Notes: generated by a model not told the origin, from the letters alone. A DNA stretch of 64,000 bases from Clostridium bornimense (GCF_000577895.1 NZ_HG917869.1:124001-188000); one strand, 5' to 3'; shown: positions 1 through 9,434, counted from the stretch's first letter. Program-made: numbers and translations.

Positions 1-588
1 GCATTTTCAATGGGGAAATATTCTAACATATATTTTTCTTCTGCTGGGAAGTATCGTTTTTCGTATTTACATTTTATATCTTCCGATCCACCGATATAAT
101 TATCTCTATCTAAAACTCTATTTAATCTCACTTCCCGTGGTACATCAAGATAAATTACAAAATCAAAATAGTCTTTTAGTTCTTTTCTTTGCAAAAATAT
201 TCCTTCTAATATTAATACAGATCCATGAACTAAATTGACTCTTTGGGTAAAATATTCATCATTTTCCCTGTTATATATTTCTATTTGTTTATCAACTATT
301 TCACCATTTTTTATAGGAGACAAAATTTCTTTCACCAAATAATCATATCTCCACTGTAAATTATAATAGCAATACCATTCTTCTCTAGACGAATCATATC
401 TAATACGTTTTCGGTGAATAAAATCATCAATATGTAACACATAAGAAGAATAGTTTTCATTCTGCAATTGTAATTTTAATGAATTAACAAGTGTAGTTTT
501 ACCTGCTCCTCCTAAGCCATCAATTCCAATAATATATACTTTATTATAAATATCTTCATTTTTCAATTTATTTATCAAGAATTCCATT
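1..588 (-). CDS. Uridine kinase-like P-loop kinase (C-terminus outside window)
   Basis: Reading leftwards from ATG at 588 there are 196 codons without a stop, so the gene runs off the left edge. Residues 21-32 read GIDGLGGAGKTT, a Walker A loop. The DDF motif that follows and a later LDRDNYIGG segment fit the uridine kinase/phosphoribulokinase-like nucleoside kinase group, which phosphorylates small metabolites with ATP in the cytoplasm. AAAGGAGAATTTTAAA precedes the start. The exact substrate cannot be told from the sequence. The gene is transcribed leftwards and is separated by about 190 bp from the next gene on the same strand. Confidence 0.75.
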
Positions 589-776
589 TTAAAATTCTCC
601 TTTTGATACTTTTAGTTCATGTTACTTAATAATTTACAATTATGTAATGAGTTGCAATATGATTATAACATTAACTTCAAGATAATATATATTTTTAGAT
701 AAATACTGGCTCTAAGAAAGAATATATTTGCTGTTATTGTTCTATTAAATCTTTTGAAATCTATTTTTTTATTATT

Positions 777-2156
777 TTATTTTAAATCTACAGTCACTGC
801 ATTATCAAAATTAACTTTGTATCTGTTATTAATATCAAATCTAATTTTGGATACCTTATCAAAATCTTCTTGAGTGTAGAAACCATAAGTACAAGTAAAG
901 CTATTAGTATTTCTATCAATAATATTTCTTAAATACCCACCTGCTTCAATAGGATTATTATTTTCATCATAGAAGAAACATGGTAATTGATTTAAAGTAG
1001 TACCTGAATAATCATCAAAGTGGAATTTTATTGAGATTTCATTATTTTTTGTTGTTATATTATCAATTTGTAATGTACTAGAGTCCCCTAATTTTATTGA
1101 TGGTGGCATATTATCTAAATCATATAGTTTAGTTAAAGTTGCTGGAGCATGATATATTTCATTTATTGGTACAATTTTTATTGAGGATATATCAGTATTT
1201 TTAGATAAAAATTCATAGGTAATATAAGATTCATTGCTAGTTTCATATTCATTAACGATATTTAAGTAATTTCCCTTATTGTCTATTAGTAAGAAGCTAC
1301 AAGAACCGATTTTTTCTTTGTTATTAGAGTCAGTATTTTTAATAGTAATTATATTACCAAGTGGAGAAAAACTTACTTTTTCTATTGTGAAGTTCTTAGT
1401 AAAATCTTCAGTTGTATTTTCTTTAATATTAAGAGCATTATTTTTTAATGTAATATTTTTGTTAATATCTATAGTTTTAGTTAAAGAAGAAGCGCTAGTC
1501 TTATTATATTTAGTTTTTAAACTCCAAGTATTGGAACAATCATAATTTGGTAATTCAAGAGATATATTAATATTTCCTTTATCACTAATATTATAAGAAG
1601 TTAATCCTATTCTTTGCATAAACTTTATTGTATTATCAGATTCAAAATAGTAATCTGTTTCTTCAGAATCACATTGATAATATATATCTTTACCATCAAC
1701 GTTATAATAAATAATAGGAGTAAATCCAAATTTTTCGATAGTATCATCATTTTTTAAATCTGAAGAGGTTAAAGATAAACTATATGAACAAACTAGAAAA
1801 TTATCATCTATAGAAAAGTCATTCAAAGTTAAAGAACCTTCATTTTGTGTATCAGTTATATTTACAACAGAATTAACAGATTGTATTGAATCTTTAATTC
1901 CAAGGGTAGTTGATGGCTTTCCTTTGAAGAAAGACATAATACCTTGAGCTAAGTCTTCAGCGAAAACAGTGCTTATTGTTAAGGTTGTTATAATAGCAAC
2001 AGCAATCAATGTCTTTATAGAAATAATATTATGATGATTACTATTCTTTTTATATGATAGAGATAATAGTGTTTCATTCACAGAATTATGGATGTTTTCT
2101 GGAGCATTAAAATCTTTTTTTATTTCTAATAAATCTTTTTTCAAATTATCATTCAT
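777..2156 (-). CDS. DUF4179-type anti-sigma factor, membrane anchored
   Basis: The 459-residue protein has a short cytoplasmic N-terminus (about 1-45, acidic/lysine rich), one membrane helix at about 46-66, and a large extracytoplasmic region rich in beta-type sequence. This is the layout of DUF4179 anti-sigma factors encoded beside ECF sigma genes. Its start lies 2 bp after the sigma gene stop, and its ribosome site sits inside the end of that gene, so the two are translationally linked. By family knowledge the N-terminus binds and silences the sigma factor while the outer domain senses an envelope signal. The signal is unknown. Confidence 0.75.
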   Translation of the reverse strand: MNDNLKKDLLEIKKDFNAPENIHNSVNETLLSLSYKKNSNHHNIISIKTLIAVAIITTLTISTVFAEDLAQGIMSFFKGKPSTTLGIKDSIQSVNSVVNITDTQNEGSLTLNDFSIDDNFLVCSYSLSLTSSDLKNDDTIEKFGFTPIIYYNVDGKDIYYQCDSEETDYYFESDNTIKFMQRIGLTSYNISDKGNINISLELPNYDCSNTWSLKTKYNKTSASSLTKTIDINKNITLKNNALNIKENTTEDFTKNFTIEKVSFSPLGNIITIKNTDSNNKEKIGSCSFLLIDNKGNYLNIVNEYETSNESYITYEFLSKNTDISSIKIVPINEIYHAPATLTKLYDLDNMPPSIKLGDSSTLQIDNITTKNNEISIKFHFDDYSGTTLNQLPCFFYDENNNPIEAGGYLRNIIDRNTNSFTCTYGFYTQEDFDKVSKIRFDINNRYKVNFDNAVTVDLK

Positions 2157-2158
2157 AA

Positions 2159-2692
2159 TTAATAGACTCCTTTCATTTCATCGGATAATTTTTTTCTAGC
2201 TCTAAATAATCTAGTTCTAACGGTTGCTTCTGGTATACCAATGGCTTTAGCAATATCTTTATTAGTCATATCTTCAAAATAGAATAAAGTTATAACTAGC
2301 CTAAGATTAGTAGGTAATTTATTGATTGCATTGTATAAATCAATATTTGTGCAGCCAATTGGTGGAATTGATTCTTCTTTGATATTTTCTAATGAGGTAG
2401 TTTTGTTATTTCTTTTACTTATATTTTTGCATTGATTTATCAGGATTCGTATCATCCATGTTCTAAAAAATTCATTTTTCTTTAATTTATTTAGTTTTTC
2501 AAATACTATAGATATTGTATTTTGTATAGCATCTTCTGTATCAGATTCATTATGTAATATGCTCATGGCAACGCGGTACATAGAATTTGTGTTACTTTGA
2601 ATTAATGTTACAAAAGCATCTTTATCACCATTTTTGGCTAAGTTTACCATATCTATAGTAGAAGTGATGTTTTTAGTTATAGTATATTCCAT
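2159..2692 (-). CDS. ECF-type RNA polymerase sigma factor
   Basis: A 177-residue sigma-70 family protein of normal ECF size. Region 2 covers about residues 19-88, including the SDTEDAIQNT segment. Region 4 covers about 118-170, with the helix-turn-helix NKDIAKAIGIPEATVRTRLF. There is no region 1 or 3. AAAGGAGATTATAT precedes the ATG. It is the first gene of a two-gene operon with the anti-sigma factor and sits behind a promoter of ECF type, which implies autoregulation. The divergent phospholipase gene is a neighbour, but no matching promoter was seen in front of it. Confidence 0.9.
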   Translation of the reverse strand: MEYTITKNITSTIDMVNLAKNGDKDAFVTLIQSNTNSMYRVAMSILHNESDTEDAIQNTISIVFEKLNKLKKNEFFRTWMIRILINQCKNISKRNNKTTSLENIKEESIPPIGCTNIDLYNAINKLPTNLRLVITLFYFEDMTNKDIAKAIGIPEATVRTRLFRARKKLSDEMKGVY

Positions 2693-2722
2693 ATATAATC
2701 TCCTTTTTTAGTATTTCATATA

Positions 2723-2751
2723 TTAGACAATTCAAAGCAAGAAAATGTTCA
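2723..2751 (-). promoter_or_regulatory. ECF-type promoter for the sigma/anti-sigma operon
   Basis: On the minus strand TGAACA is followed after exactly 17 bp by GTCTAA, about 30 bp upstream of the sigma gene start. This resembles the TGAAC/GTCTA elements of autoregulated ECF operons. The match is by eye only. Confidence 0.55.
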
Positions 2752-2919
2752 CTATAAATAAAATATACTATAAATGTATTTATAAACATAAAAATATATA
2801 TTCTTTAAAAGATTACTTATATTCCTTCGAATTTAGTAAAAAATGTATTATTATGTTATATACTGTAATATATAATTAATTTAAAATTTAGGATTATATA
2901 TTTAGAAGGAGGAGTATAA

Positions 2920-3834
2920 GTGAAAAAAGTTATATCAATAATGGTAATTACTTTTATGGTTCTTTTTAATTTTCAAGTTAATGTTAATGCTGCTAATGAA
3001 AATGTCAAATTTAGGACAAATGATTGGATGAAAGATGTTGATGGAAATAAGTATTTATCACAATTATCAATTCCAGGGACACATGATAGTGGAGCGTTAT
3101 ATGAACCGGTATATGGAACTGCTAAGTGCCAAGAACTTTCTATTGACGAGCAATTGAAGGCTGGTACTAGATATTTAGATATTAGATGTAGAATAATTGA
3201 TGATGCTTTTACTATACATCATGGATTTGTTTATCAGCATTTGAATTTTGATGATGTTATTAATAGTTGTAGTGAGTTTTTAAGAAATAACCCTAGTGAA
3301 ACAATTATTATGAGTATTAAAGAAGAATATAAAGCCGAGAATAGTACAAAATCATTTGAAGAAATTTTTGATTCTTATATTAATAAAAATAGAGAATTAT
3401 GGTATCTAAATGATAGTATTCCTACATTAGATGAAGTAAGAGGTAAAATAGTATTAGTTAGGAGATTTGTTTCTAATAATAAAAAAGGTATAGATGCATC
3501 TTCTTGGAAAGATAATACTACTTTTGATATAAATAATTCTTCAAATTTAGCTATACAAGATTGCTACAAAGTAGGAGATACTAGTGAAAAGTGGGAAGAG
3601 ATGACTAGTTTATATGAAAAAGCTAGTACTAGAGATGATAACTGCTTATATATTAATTATGGTAGTGGGTATAAATCTATATTAGGGATTCCTAATATAC
3701 GAAAAGTAAAAAGCTATATTAATCCAAAGATCGTTAAATACTTTGATGAAAATTCTAAAGGAAGATTTGGTATAACAGTTGTAGATTTTGCTGATAAAGA
3801 CATAAATAGCTCAATAATAAAAACAAACTTTTAA
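2920..3834 (+). CDS. Secreted phosphatidylinositol-specific phospholipase C
   Basis: 304 residues, GTG start with AGAAGGAGG seven bases upstream. Residues 1-24 form a signal peptide ending VNA. The mature part shows the bacterial PI-PLC X-domain: SIPGTHDSG with His55, then GTRYLDIRCR, then TIHHG with His101, then NNPSETIIMSIKEEY. These correspond to the two catalytic histidines (32 and 82) of the Bacillus cereus enzyme. It cleaves phosphatidylinositol or GPI anchors outside the cell and is a likely host- or membrane-directed exoenzyme. Length matches the family. It is monocistronic, with a terminator directly after it. Confidence 0.92.
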   Translation: MKKVISIMVITFMVLFNFQVNVNAANENVKFRTNDWMKDVDGNKYLSQLSIPGTHDSGALYEPVYGTAKCQELSIDEQLKAGTRYLDIRCRIIDDAFTIHHGFVYQHLNFDDVINSCSEFLRNNPSETIIMSIKEEYKAENSTKSFEEIFDSYINKNRELWYLNDSIPTLDEVRGKIVLVRRFVSNNKKGIDASSWKDNTTFDINNSSNLAIQDCYKVGDTSEKWEEMTSLYEKASTRDDNCLYINYGSGYKSILGIPNIRKVKSYINPKIVKYFDENSKGRFGITVVDFADKDINSSIIKTNF

Positions 3835-3849
3835 TAAATCTTATAGTTA

Positions 3850-3888
3850 AAGGCTGTGCATGATAAATTGCACAGCTTATTTCATTTT
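3850..3888 (+). terminator. Rho-independent terminator after PI-PLC
   Basis: GGCTGTGCA pairs with TGCACAGCT across an 8-nt loop, followed by TTATTTCATTTTT. Confidence 0.75.
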
Positions 3889-4006
3889 TGCAATCTATAC
3901 TCAAAATGCTAATCAATAATATTTTATTGTAAAACGATAAAATATTATTGAAAAAGAAAAAATAAAGTGGTAATATCTAGTTAAGTAATATTTGGTGAGG
4001 TGGATT

Positions 4007-5758
4007 ATGATTAAGAGTTTATACGTCATAAAGAATGAAAATTTACCATTGGTTTTATTAGAAAATAATAAGTTAAAGTATTTTGAAGGAGAAAATATAA
4101 AAGATGTAGAAAAGTGCTTAAGTGAAAAAATGGAGTTTGCAGAATTAAAGGTAAGAGGACAACGATATGTAACTTATTATGGGGAAAAATATAAAGTAGT
4201 TAACTTAGAAGTTATTTCTCTAAAAAACTTTAAGGATAAAAGTGAATTAGTATCTATTAATTCATTAACTGATAAAGAATTAGATTATAAAGATTTGAAT
4301 CTAATAAAGATATTTTATCCATATCAATATAGAAAGGAGAAAACTAAGGATATAGCGTTAACCTCAAAGGAGAAGGAATCAGCTTTTAGCAATATTATAA
4401 TGGCAGCAATTATATCAATTATAACTAGTTTTTTTGTAATGGGGAAAGAAAATTTTAACTATATTGGTATATCGGCAATTGTATTAGTAGTATTAATTTC
4501 AAGTTTTGCTCTTATTTCTATAGGAAAGATAGAGAAGATAAATTATTGTTCTATTTATTTTATGATAGTAGCGATACTGCTCGGTGCAACTTATGGTATC
4601 TATACTAATAGTTTGTTTAGAATTATAAACATGTTTTTTATACCAGTAACGATTGCAGTATCTATTTACATGATTAGTTATCCTGATATAAAACTTGGTA
4701 GCCTTGATTTCTTTACTTATATAATTCATAAGATTACATTGGGATTTTTAGATAATTCTTATTTAGATATAATAGGAAAGGTTTTTAAAGAGAAAATCAA
4801 ATTTAAGAATAAGGATTCAAAATATCAGGGTATTATTAAAGGGCTTATTTATTCTATACCAATATTAATAGTTTTAACAATATTATTATCTTGCGCAGAT
4901 GAGATGTTTGGAAATTTATTTGCTGATTTTGTAGAATATATCTTTTCAGTAGGCATAAAAGGGGTATTAGTAAAATTAATAATCTTTATAATAACTTTTA
5001 TATATATTCATTATATTTTTGCTAGTTTGAAAGTTAGGATAGATAAATGTTCAAAGAAAAAAGTGAAGATGTTAGATAGTCAAATGGTCAATACTATACT
5101 AGTTTTAATAAATATTCTGTATTTGATCTTTACTTATATACAAGTAAAATACTTGTTTATAATGAGATATAGTAATTTTACAGCTGAAGGTTATTCAAGT
5201 TATGCAAGAAGTGGATTTTTTCAATTGGTCATAGTTGTTGTTCTCAATGTGGCAATAATATTATTTTTTAATAAAAAATCAGAAAATAGTAAACTTAAAT
5301 TAGCATTATGTACTTTGATGACAATTATAAGTATAAATATGTCAGTAACATCAATATATAAAATGGGTCTATATATAAATGAATTTGGCATTACAAGATT
5401 AAGATTTATTACTACTGCTTTTATGATCTTTATTATAATTACTTTAGTAATGATAATATTTTCTTTATGGAGAGAAATTGATATATTTAAGTACTCTATG
5501 ATAATAGGAAGCGCAATTTACTTATCGTTGAATTTTAGTAATGTTGATAAAATAATAGCAACGGTTAATATAGAATCAAAAGGGAATAAGGTAGATATGG
5601 AGTATATTACAACATTATCATTAGATAGCTATGATGTTATCATAGAGGCATATAATGAAGGAAAAATACATTACTCTCAATTAAAATCATACAAGGCTCA
5701 GAAAAAAAATACATCAAAATGGTATGAATATAATTATTACAATAATAAATCAAATTAA
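4007..5758 (+). CDS. DUF4153/DUF4173 multi-pass membrane protein
   Basis: 583 residues from ATG 4007, chosen because GGTGAGG lies 6-12 bp upstream; an in-frame TTG at 3992 precedes that site. A soluble N-terminal part of about 120 residues is followed by roughly a dozen hydrophobic helices. The segment YARSGFFQL about two thirds along is characteristic of the DUF4153/DUF4173 family. Function in this family is not established. The next two genes (DUF2975 membrane protein and its HTH regulator) lie close downstream on the same strand. Confidence 0.65.
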   Translation: MIKSLYVIKNENLPLVLLENNKLKYFEGENIKDVEKCLSEKMEFAELKVRGQRYVTYYGEKYKVVNLEVISLKNFKDKSELVSINSLTDKELDYKDLNLIKIFYPYQYRKEKTKDIALTSKEKESAFSNIIMAAIISIITSFFVMGKENFNYIGISAIVLVVLISSFALISIGKIEKINYCSIYFMIVAILLGATYGIYTNSLFRIINMFFIPVTIAVSIYMISYPDIKLGSLDFFTYIIHKITLGFLDNSYLDIIGKVFKEKIKFKNKDSKYQGIIKGLIYSIPILIVLTILLSCADEMFGNLFADFVEYIFSVGIKGVLVKLIIFIITFIYIHYIFASLKVRIDKCSKKKVKMLDSQMVNTILVLINILYLIFTYIQVKYLFIMRYSNFTAEGYSSYARSGFFQLVIVVVLNVAIILFFNKKSENSKLKLALCTLMTIISINMSVTSIYKMGLYINEFGITRLRFITTAFMIFIIITLVMIIFSLWREIDIFKYSMIIGSAIYLSLNFSNVDKIIATVNIESKGNKVDMEYITTLSLDSYDVIIEAYNEGKIHYSQLKSYKAQKKNTSKWYEYNYYNNKSN

Positions 5759-5816
5759 TTACAAATTATATGTTATTATATTCTTATATAATGTTTAAAA
5801 TATTGTGGAGGAAAAA

Positions 5817-6305
5817 ATGAGATACTATGGTAAAAAATCTTTAGCTAGTTTATTAGATTTTATTCTTACAATTGTATTAGTTGGAGGAATTATTTTAACA
5901 GCTATTACTTATTATCAAACTATTACTAATAATGATATTATAAATATCACAGTGATCAGAGCGTTTCTTTTATTAACTATAGGTATAATTTCAATTTTTA
6001 TAGTTGTTCTTGAGTTAAAAAAGGTAATTAAAACATTGGTTTTAGAAAATCCATTTACATTGGGTAACGTAAAATCCTTAAAAAGAATAGCTGGAAGCTG
6101 TTTTACTGTAGCTGGATGTTACTTTGTAAATTTTCTTGTGAATATAGGTAAAGATAGGTTTAAAATGATTTATGTAGATGGAAAAGGAATTCATACAGAT
6201 TATGAATTATTTGTGTTTCTTTTAGCGGGATGTTTTATAGGAATACTTTCAAAAGTATTTGAACAAGCGGTAAAATATAAAGAAGATAATGACTTAACAA
6301 TATAG
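5817..6305 (+). CDS. DUF2975 family membrane protein
   Basis: 162 residues from ATG 5817, with GTGGAGG six bases upstream; the in-frame GTG at 5805 is part of that ribosome site. Four hydrophobic segments are visible (about 13-35, 50-70, 95-115, 132-150), with the FTLGNVKSLKRIA loop common in this family. The pairing with a 68-residue HTH protein immediately downstream is the usual DUF2975-HTH two-gene arrangement. The role is unknown; a membrane partner for the regulator is a plausible inference. Confidence 0.7.
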   Translation: MRYYGKKSLASLLDFILTIVLVGGIILTAITYYQTITNNDIINITVIRAFLLLTIGIISIFIVVLELKKVIKTLVLENPFTLGNVKSLKRIAGSCFTVAGCYFVNFLVNIGKDRFKMIYVDGKGIHTDYELFVFLLAGCFIGILSKVFEQAVKYKEDNDLTI

Positions 6306-6315
6306 GTGATGAAAT

Positions 6316-6522
6316 ATGGCAATAATAATAAATTTAGATGTAATGATGGCAAAAAGAAAAATATCCTTGCAAGATTTAGCACAAAAAGTTGGTATAACTA
6401 ATGCTAATTTATCTATACTTAAAAATAATAAAGCAAAAGCTATAAGATTTTCTACATTAGAAGCTATATGTAGAGAACTTCAATGTCAGCCAGGAGATAT
6501 AATAGAATATATTGAAGATTAA
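6316..6522 (+). CDS. Small XRE/YozG-like helix-turn-helix regulator
   Basis: A 68-residue protein that is almost entirely a Cro/C1-type HTH: the segment SLQDLAQKVGITNANLSILK (about 22-41) is the HTH core, ending with CRELQCQPGDIIEYI as in YozG-like proteins. AGGTGAT overlaps the stop of the DUF2975 gene 10 bp upstream, so the two form one operon. Such small regulators probably control their own operon. Confidence 0.8.
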   Translation: MAIIINLDVMMAKRKISLQDLAQKVGITNANLSILKNNKAKAIRFSTLEAICRELQCQPGDIIEYIED

Positions 6523-6535
6523 GAATAAAGATATA

Positions 6536-6577
6536 GACTACTGTCACAATTTAAGTTAGTTACTTGTGATAGTAGTC
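6536..6577. terminator. Bidirectional terminator between convergent genes
   Basis: GACTACTGTCACAA (6536-6549) pairs with TTGTGATAGTAGTC (6564-6577), with one G-U pair. It lies between the HTH gene (+) and the deacetylase gene (-) and overlaps the 3' end of the latter. Confidence 0.7.
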
Positions 6578-7254
6578 TTAATTAAGTCATCTATTTTTAC
6601 AAAGGTATATCCTTCTTCAATCCAAAGAGGGATAGTTTTTTCTAACGCTCTAATAGTTCTTAAAGGAGCTTTATTTCTCCCACGACCATCGTGTAAACAG
6701 ATAAGATGGTTTACTTTAGTTCTTTTTAAAAGTTTTTTAGCTATTTTATTTGAAGAAATTGTAGTTCGCCAATCGCCAACCATTACATTCCAGAATATCA
6801 AATTAAGATTGTATTTTTTTATATTTTTTATAGTAGTAAGATTTACACAGCCCCACGGAGGGCGGAAGTAGATTAGAGGTGAATTAAGATTATTCATTAT
6901 GTTTATAGAACAATTAAAATCTTTTTCAGTATAAAAAGGACTTTTTATTAATGGGTTTTTATGTTCTAAAGAATGAAATGCTATGGTATGACCTTCATTT
7001 TTCATTCTTTCTATTAATTTTGGATGATTTTGTGCAAATTTTGCCGCTACAAAGAATGTAGCTTTAATATTATATTGTAGGAGCAGATCTAGTAACTTGT
7101 CAGTATAAACTTCATGAGGTCCATCATCAAAGGTAAGACATAATATTTTTGAATTATTATAAAGCTTAGATTTACAAAAGAATTTTATACGATAATATAT
7201 AGTTGGAATTCCACTGTAAGATAGAAGTATAATAGCTAGCAATATATATGTCAT
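6556..7254 (-). CDS. Polysaccharide deacetylase (NodB domain), membrane anchored
   Basis: 232 residues. An N-terminal hydrophobic segment (about 2-22) acts as signal anchor. The NodB/CE4 domain shows TFDDGP (about 41-46) carrying the catalytic base and metal Asp, AFHSLEH with the two metal histidines, and FRPPWG. It probably removes N-acetyl groups from peptidoglycan or another surface glycan. GGAGTG precedes the start on the minus strand. It is a single gene, convergent with the DUF2975-HTH operon. Confidence 0.85.
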   Translation of the reverse strand: MTYILLAIILLSYSGIPTIYYRIKFFCKSKLYNNSKILCLTFDDGPHEVYTDKLLDLLLQYNIKATFFVAAKFAQNHPKLIERMKNEGHTIAFHSLEHKNPLIKSPFYTEKDFNCSINIMNNLNSPLIYFRPPWGCVNLTTIKNIKKYNLNLIFWNVMVGDWRTTISSNKIAKKLLKRTKVNHLICLHDGRGRNKAPLRTIRALEKTIPLWIEEGYTFVKIDDLIKTTITSN

Positions 7255-7495
7255 ATTTATACACTCCTCAGTTTCCTTAATTAGATAACTAGTAACTACT
7301 AATTACTGTTACCAATTTTATTGGCAAATATTAATGTAATATTTACTAAGTGAAACTTCAAATGAAGTGATAAAACTAAACTATAAAATTGGATAAGAGG
7401 TTGCCTATTGGCAACTTTTTTTATGTATATAATGATATTTATTAATAGAGAGCAATAAAAATAGTACCCTCAAAAAGAAGATACTTTTATTATCA
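7255..7495. other. Intergenic region with an orphan terminator
   Basis: No ORF with a ribosome site was found here. GTTGCC-TATT-GGCAAC (7400-7415) followed by TTTTTTTAT forms a plus-strand terminator although no plus-strand gene precedes it. This leaves room for a short untranslated RNA starting between about 7260 and 7390, or for a leftover terminator of a lost gene. Confidence 0.45.
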
Positions 7496-7524
7496 TTGAT
7501 AAAATTAGATAAAAGGTATATAAT
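7496..7524 (+). promoter_or_regulatory. SigA-type promoter for the DUF6323/DUF6179 pair
   Basis: TTGATA (7496-7501), a 17-bp spacer, then TATAAT (7519-7524), about 80 bp before the first gene. A near-consensus vegetative promoter. Confidence 0.7.
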
Positions 7525-7605
7525 ATAAAATTATGACACTATATCAATTATATCATATCACAATCAGGGTTAAAAGTCAATACTTTTTTGAAGGGAAGTT
7601 TTAAA

Positions 7606-8073
7606 ATGAAGAAAAATCTTTCAATATTTAATAACAGTTTAATTGAAAAGGAAATAGAAAATGAGATATTGTCATGTAATGAAGTTACTAGCGAATATGG
7701 ATTAAAGCTTACTAAAGAAGATGTTAAGGAATTAATTAAAACTAGAAACATAGCTCTTAAGAAAACAGGAAGGATAGAGTTTAATGGTGAGATTATAGAT
7801 AAAATAATTTTGAAATTTTGCAAGTCACCATTTATTTCTCAATATAACTACAATGACACAATAAATGAGCTAGTTGAAATTTTTTATAACTACAAAAATG
7901 AGATGCTAGATTATTTAAGTGATGATGAACTAATAGAAATAATGAATGAGTTTTTTGATGGTTATTGTCAAGGTTCATTAGAACTTTTAGAGGGGAAAAT
8001 ACTATATAGGATTTCTGACAATATAAGAAATGGGGTTAGAGATTATAAAAATATTGATGGTGAAAAGGAGTAA
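7606..8073 (+). CDS. DUF6323-like protein of unknown function
   Basis: 155 residues from ATG 7606 (AAGGGAAG eight bases upstream; a TTG at 7588 lies in frame before it). Cytoplasmic, charged and helical, with no membrane segment. Segments such as TSEYGLKLT, KKTGRIEFNGEIIDKIILKF and FFDGYCQGSLELL resemble what I recall as DUF6323 in clostridia, which occurs next to DUF6179 proteins as here. The stop overlaps the next start (TAATG), so the two proteins are probably made in a fixed ratio and may act together. No function is known to me. Confidence 0.6.
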   Translation: MKKNLSIFNNSLIEKEIENEILSCNEVTSEYGLKLTKEDVKELIKTRNIALKKTGRIEFNGEIIDKIILKFCKSPFISQYNYNDTINELVEIFYNYKNEMLDYLSDDELIEIMNEFFDGYCQGSLELLEGKILYRISDNIRNGVRDYKNIDGEKE

Positions 8074-9413
8074 TGTCAGTGCATAACAGTGAAAGTATAG
8101 AGAAATATAATCCTATCATTATAAAAAAATTAAGTAAAGATGAATTTTTTAAAGACTTTTTGGAAAAATCTTATGAAAATAATTTAGTAGATCATGAATT
8201 ATTGCAACGTATTAATTATGAAAGAATGAAATTATTAAGGGAGCAATTAACTTATTACACAAATAACGAAAGTAGTTCTGTTATGGTAGAAGTAGCTGAG
8301 GAAATAATGAAATCAATAGATTTCACCATTGGATTTTATTTAAAGAGTTTCGATGATATAGGACTTATTATAGAAAAATTGCAGCATGATTGCTTAGAGG
8401 ATATTTTTAAGGAGGGAAAAAAATTCATTGATATTGAAGTAATAAAGTGCAAAAGTCTATTTGATAAGGTTAAAAATAATAAACTGAATATTACAAACTA
8501 TTCTTATGATGATACAATTGATTATGGTCTTGACGTATTTTTCAAGAAGTATGATAGCCGTTTTGCTGCACATATTGCTCCATGTTCTGTGGATTATCAA
8601 CTTTCTATTGATTTCATGGATTATATTGGTGTTGAATATATTAAAAATTATCTTACAGCACTATATGTAGAAAATACATTTTGTAGCTATTTTGATATAA
8701 ATCTAATAAAAACACTTCTTAGAAGTTATGATGATCAGTGGGAAAGTTTGCTTTTGAATATTTTTGAGATAGTATTAACTAATGCAATAGCATTATCCAT
8801 TGTGGGTAAGGATATAAAAGGACTGAATGTTACTGATATGGATAAAGAAATAATTATATCTAGGCTTCAGGGGTTATCCATAAGTGAGATAATAGATATT
8901 TTTATTTTTGAAGGAAATAACTGTTGTGATTTGTTGAAAATAGAAGATAAAAATATACGTTTATATATTAAAGAAACTTCTATAAAAATAGGGAAAGAAG
9001 TTACTTCAAAATTGAGAAATAAGTCATTAGATAAAATAATTATATCTTTTAAAGATATAAAAGAAAATATAAAGTATATTGATGGTAAAAAGGTTAGTAA
9101 TTCTATTTTTAAAGCTATAACAGAAGAAATAAGAGATTGCAAAAATATTAATGATAAAATTACATTGATAAAGGAAAACTTTAAAAGCATCTATGACTTA
9201 ATAGACATGTTGGAAGCAGAATGCTTATTTTATGATGAGTATAAGATGTATTTTGAAACCTTATCAGATATTGAAATTGCTCTTTTTATGAAAAATGCTT
9301 ATGAAGACAGTGATAAAGTTTGGATCAAAGAGTTGAAGGAATTTCTGCATTCTTTAGATATAGAAAAAGTAATGGAGATTGAAAGAATTAAAGATAAAAT
9401 ACAGTTATATTAG
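8073..9413 (+). CDS. DUF6179-like protein of unknown function
   Basis: 446 residues. The ATG overlaps the upstream stop by one base, with AAAGGAG inside the previous gene. All-helical and acidic/lysine-rich, without signal peptide or membrane helix. No catalytic motif can be recognised; repeated segments such as YSYDDTIDYGLDVFF and the aspartate-rich IGKDIKGLNVTDMDKE are seen. It fits the DUF6179 partner of DUF6323. Directly after the stop lies a TACGTCACGTA palindrome shared with two other loci. The role is unknown. Confidence 0.6.
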   Translation: MSVHNSESIEKYNPIIIKKLSKDEFFKDFLEKSYENNLVDHELLQRINYERMKLLREQLTYYTNNESSSVMVEVAEEIMKSIDFTIGFYLKSFDDIGLIIEKLQHDCLEDIFKEGKKFIDIEVIKCKSLFDKVKNNKLNITNYSYDDTIDYGLDVFFKKYDSRFAAHIAPCSVDYQLSIDFMDYIGVEYIKNYLTALYVENTFCSYFDINLIKTLLRSYDDQWESLLLNIFEIVLTNAIALSIVGKDIKGLNVTDMDKEIIISRLQGLSISEIIDIFIFEGNNCCDLLKIEDKNIRLYIKETSIKIGKEVTSKLRNKSLDKIIISFKDIKENIKYIDGKKVSNSIFKAITEEIRDCKNINDKITLIKENFKSIYDLIDMLEAECLFYDEYKMYFETLSDIEIALFMKNAYEDSDKVWIKELKEFLHSLDIEKVMEIERIKDKIQLY

Positions 9414-9414
9414 A

Positions 9415-9434
9415 AAGTTACGTCACGTATATTC
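9415..9434. repeat. Single copy of the TACGTCACGTATAT palindromic repeat
   Basis: AAAGTTACGTCACGTATATT here is identical over 20 bp to 36446-36465. Its core TACGT-C-ACGTA (9419-9429) is an odd palindrome. Unlike the other two loci, no second arm follows nearby. It lies directly upstream of the MntA/HepT cassette, and the same 14 bp recur directly downstream of it (10427-10440). Confidence 0.7.

Noticed and set aside
1279-1545. Plus-strand ORF inside the anti-sigma gene
   Set aside because: Antisense shadow in AT-rich DNA; the minus-strand frame has clear domain structure and a sigma partner.
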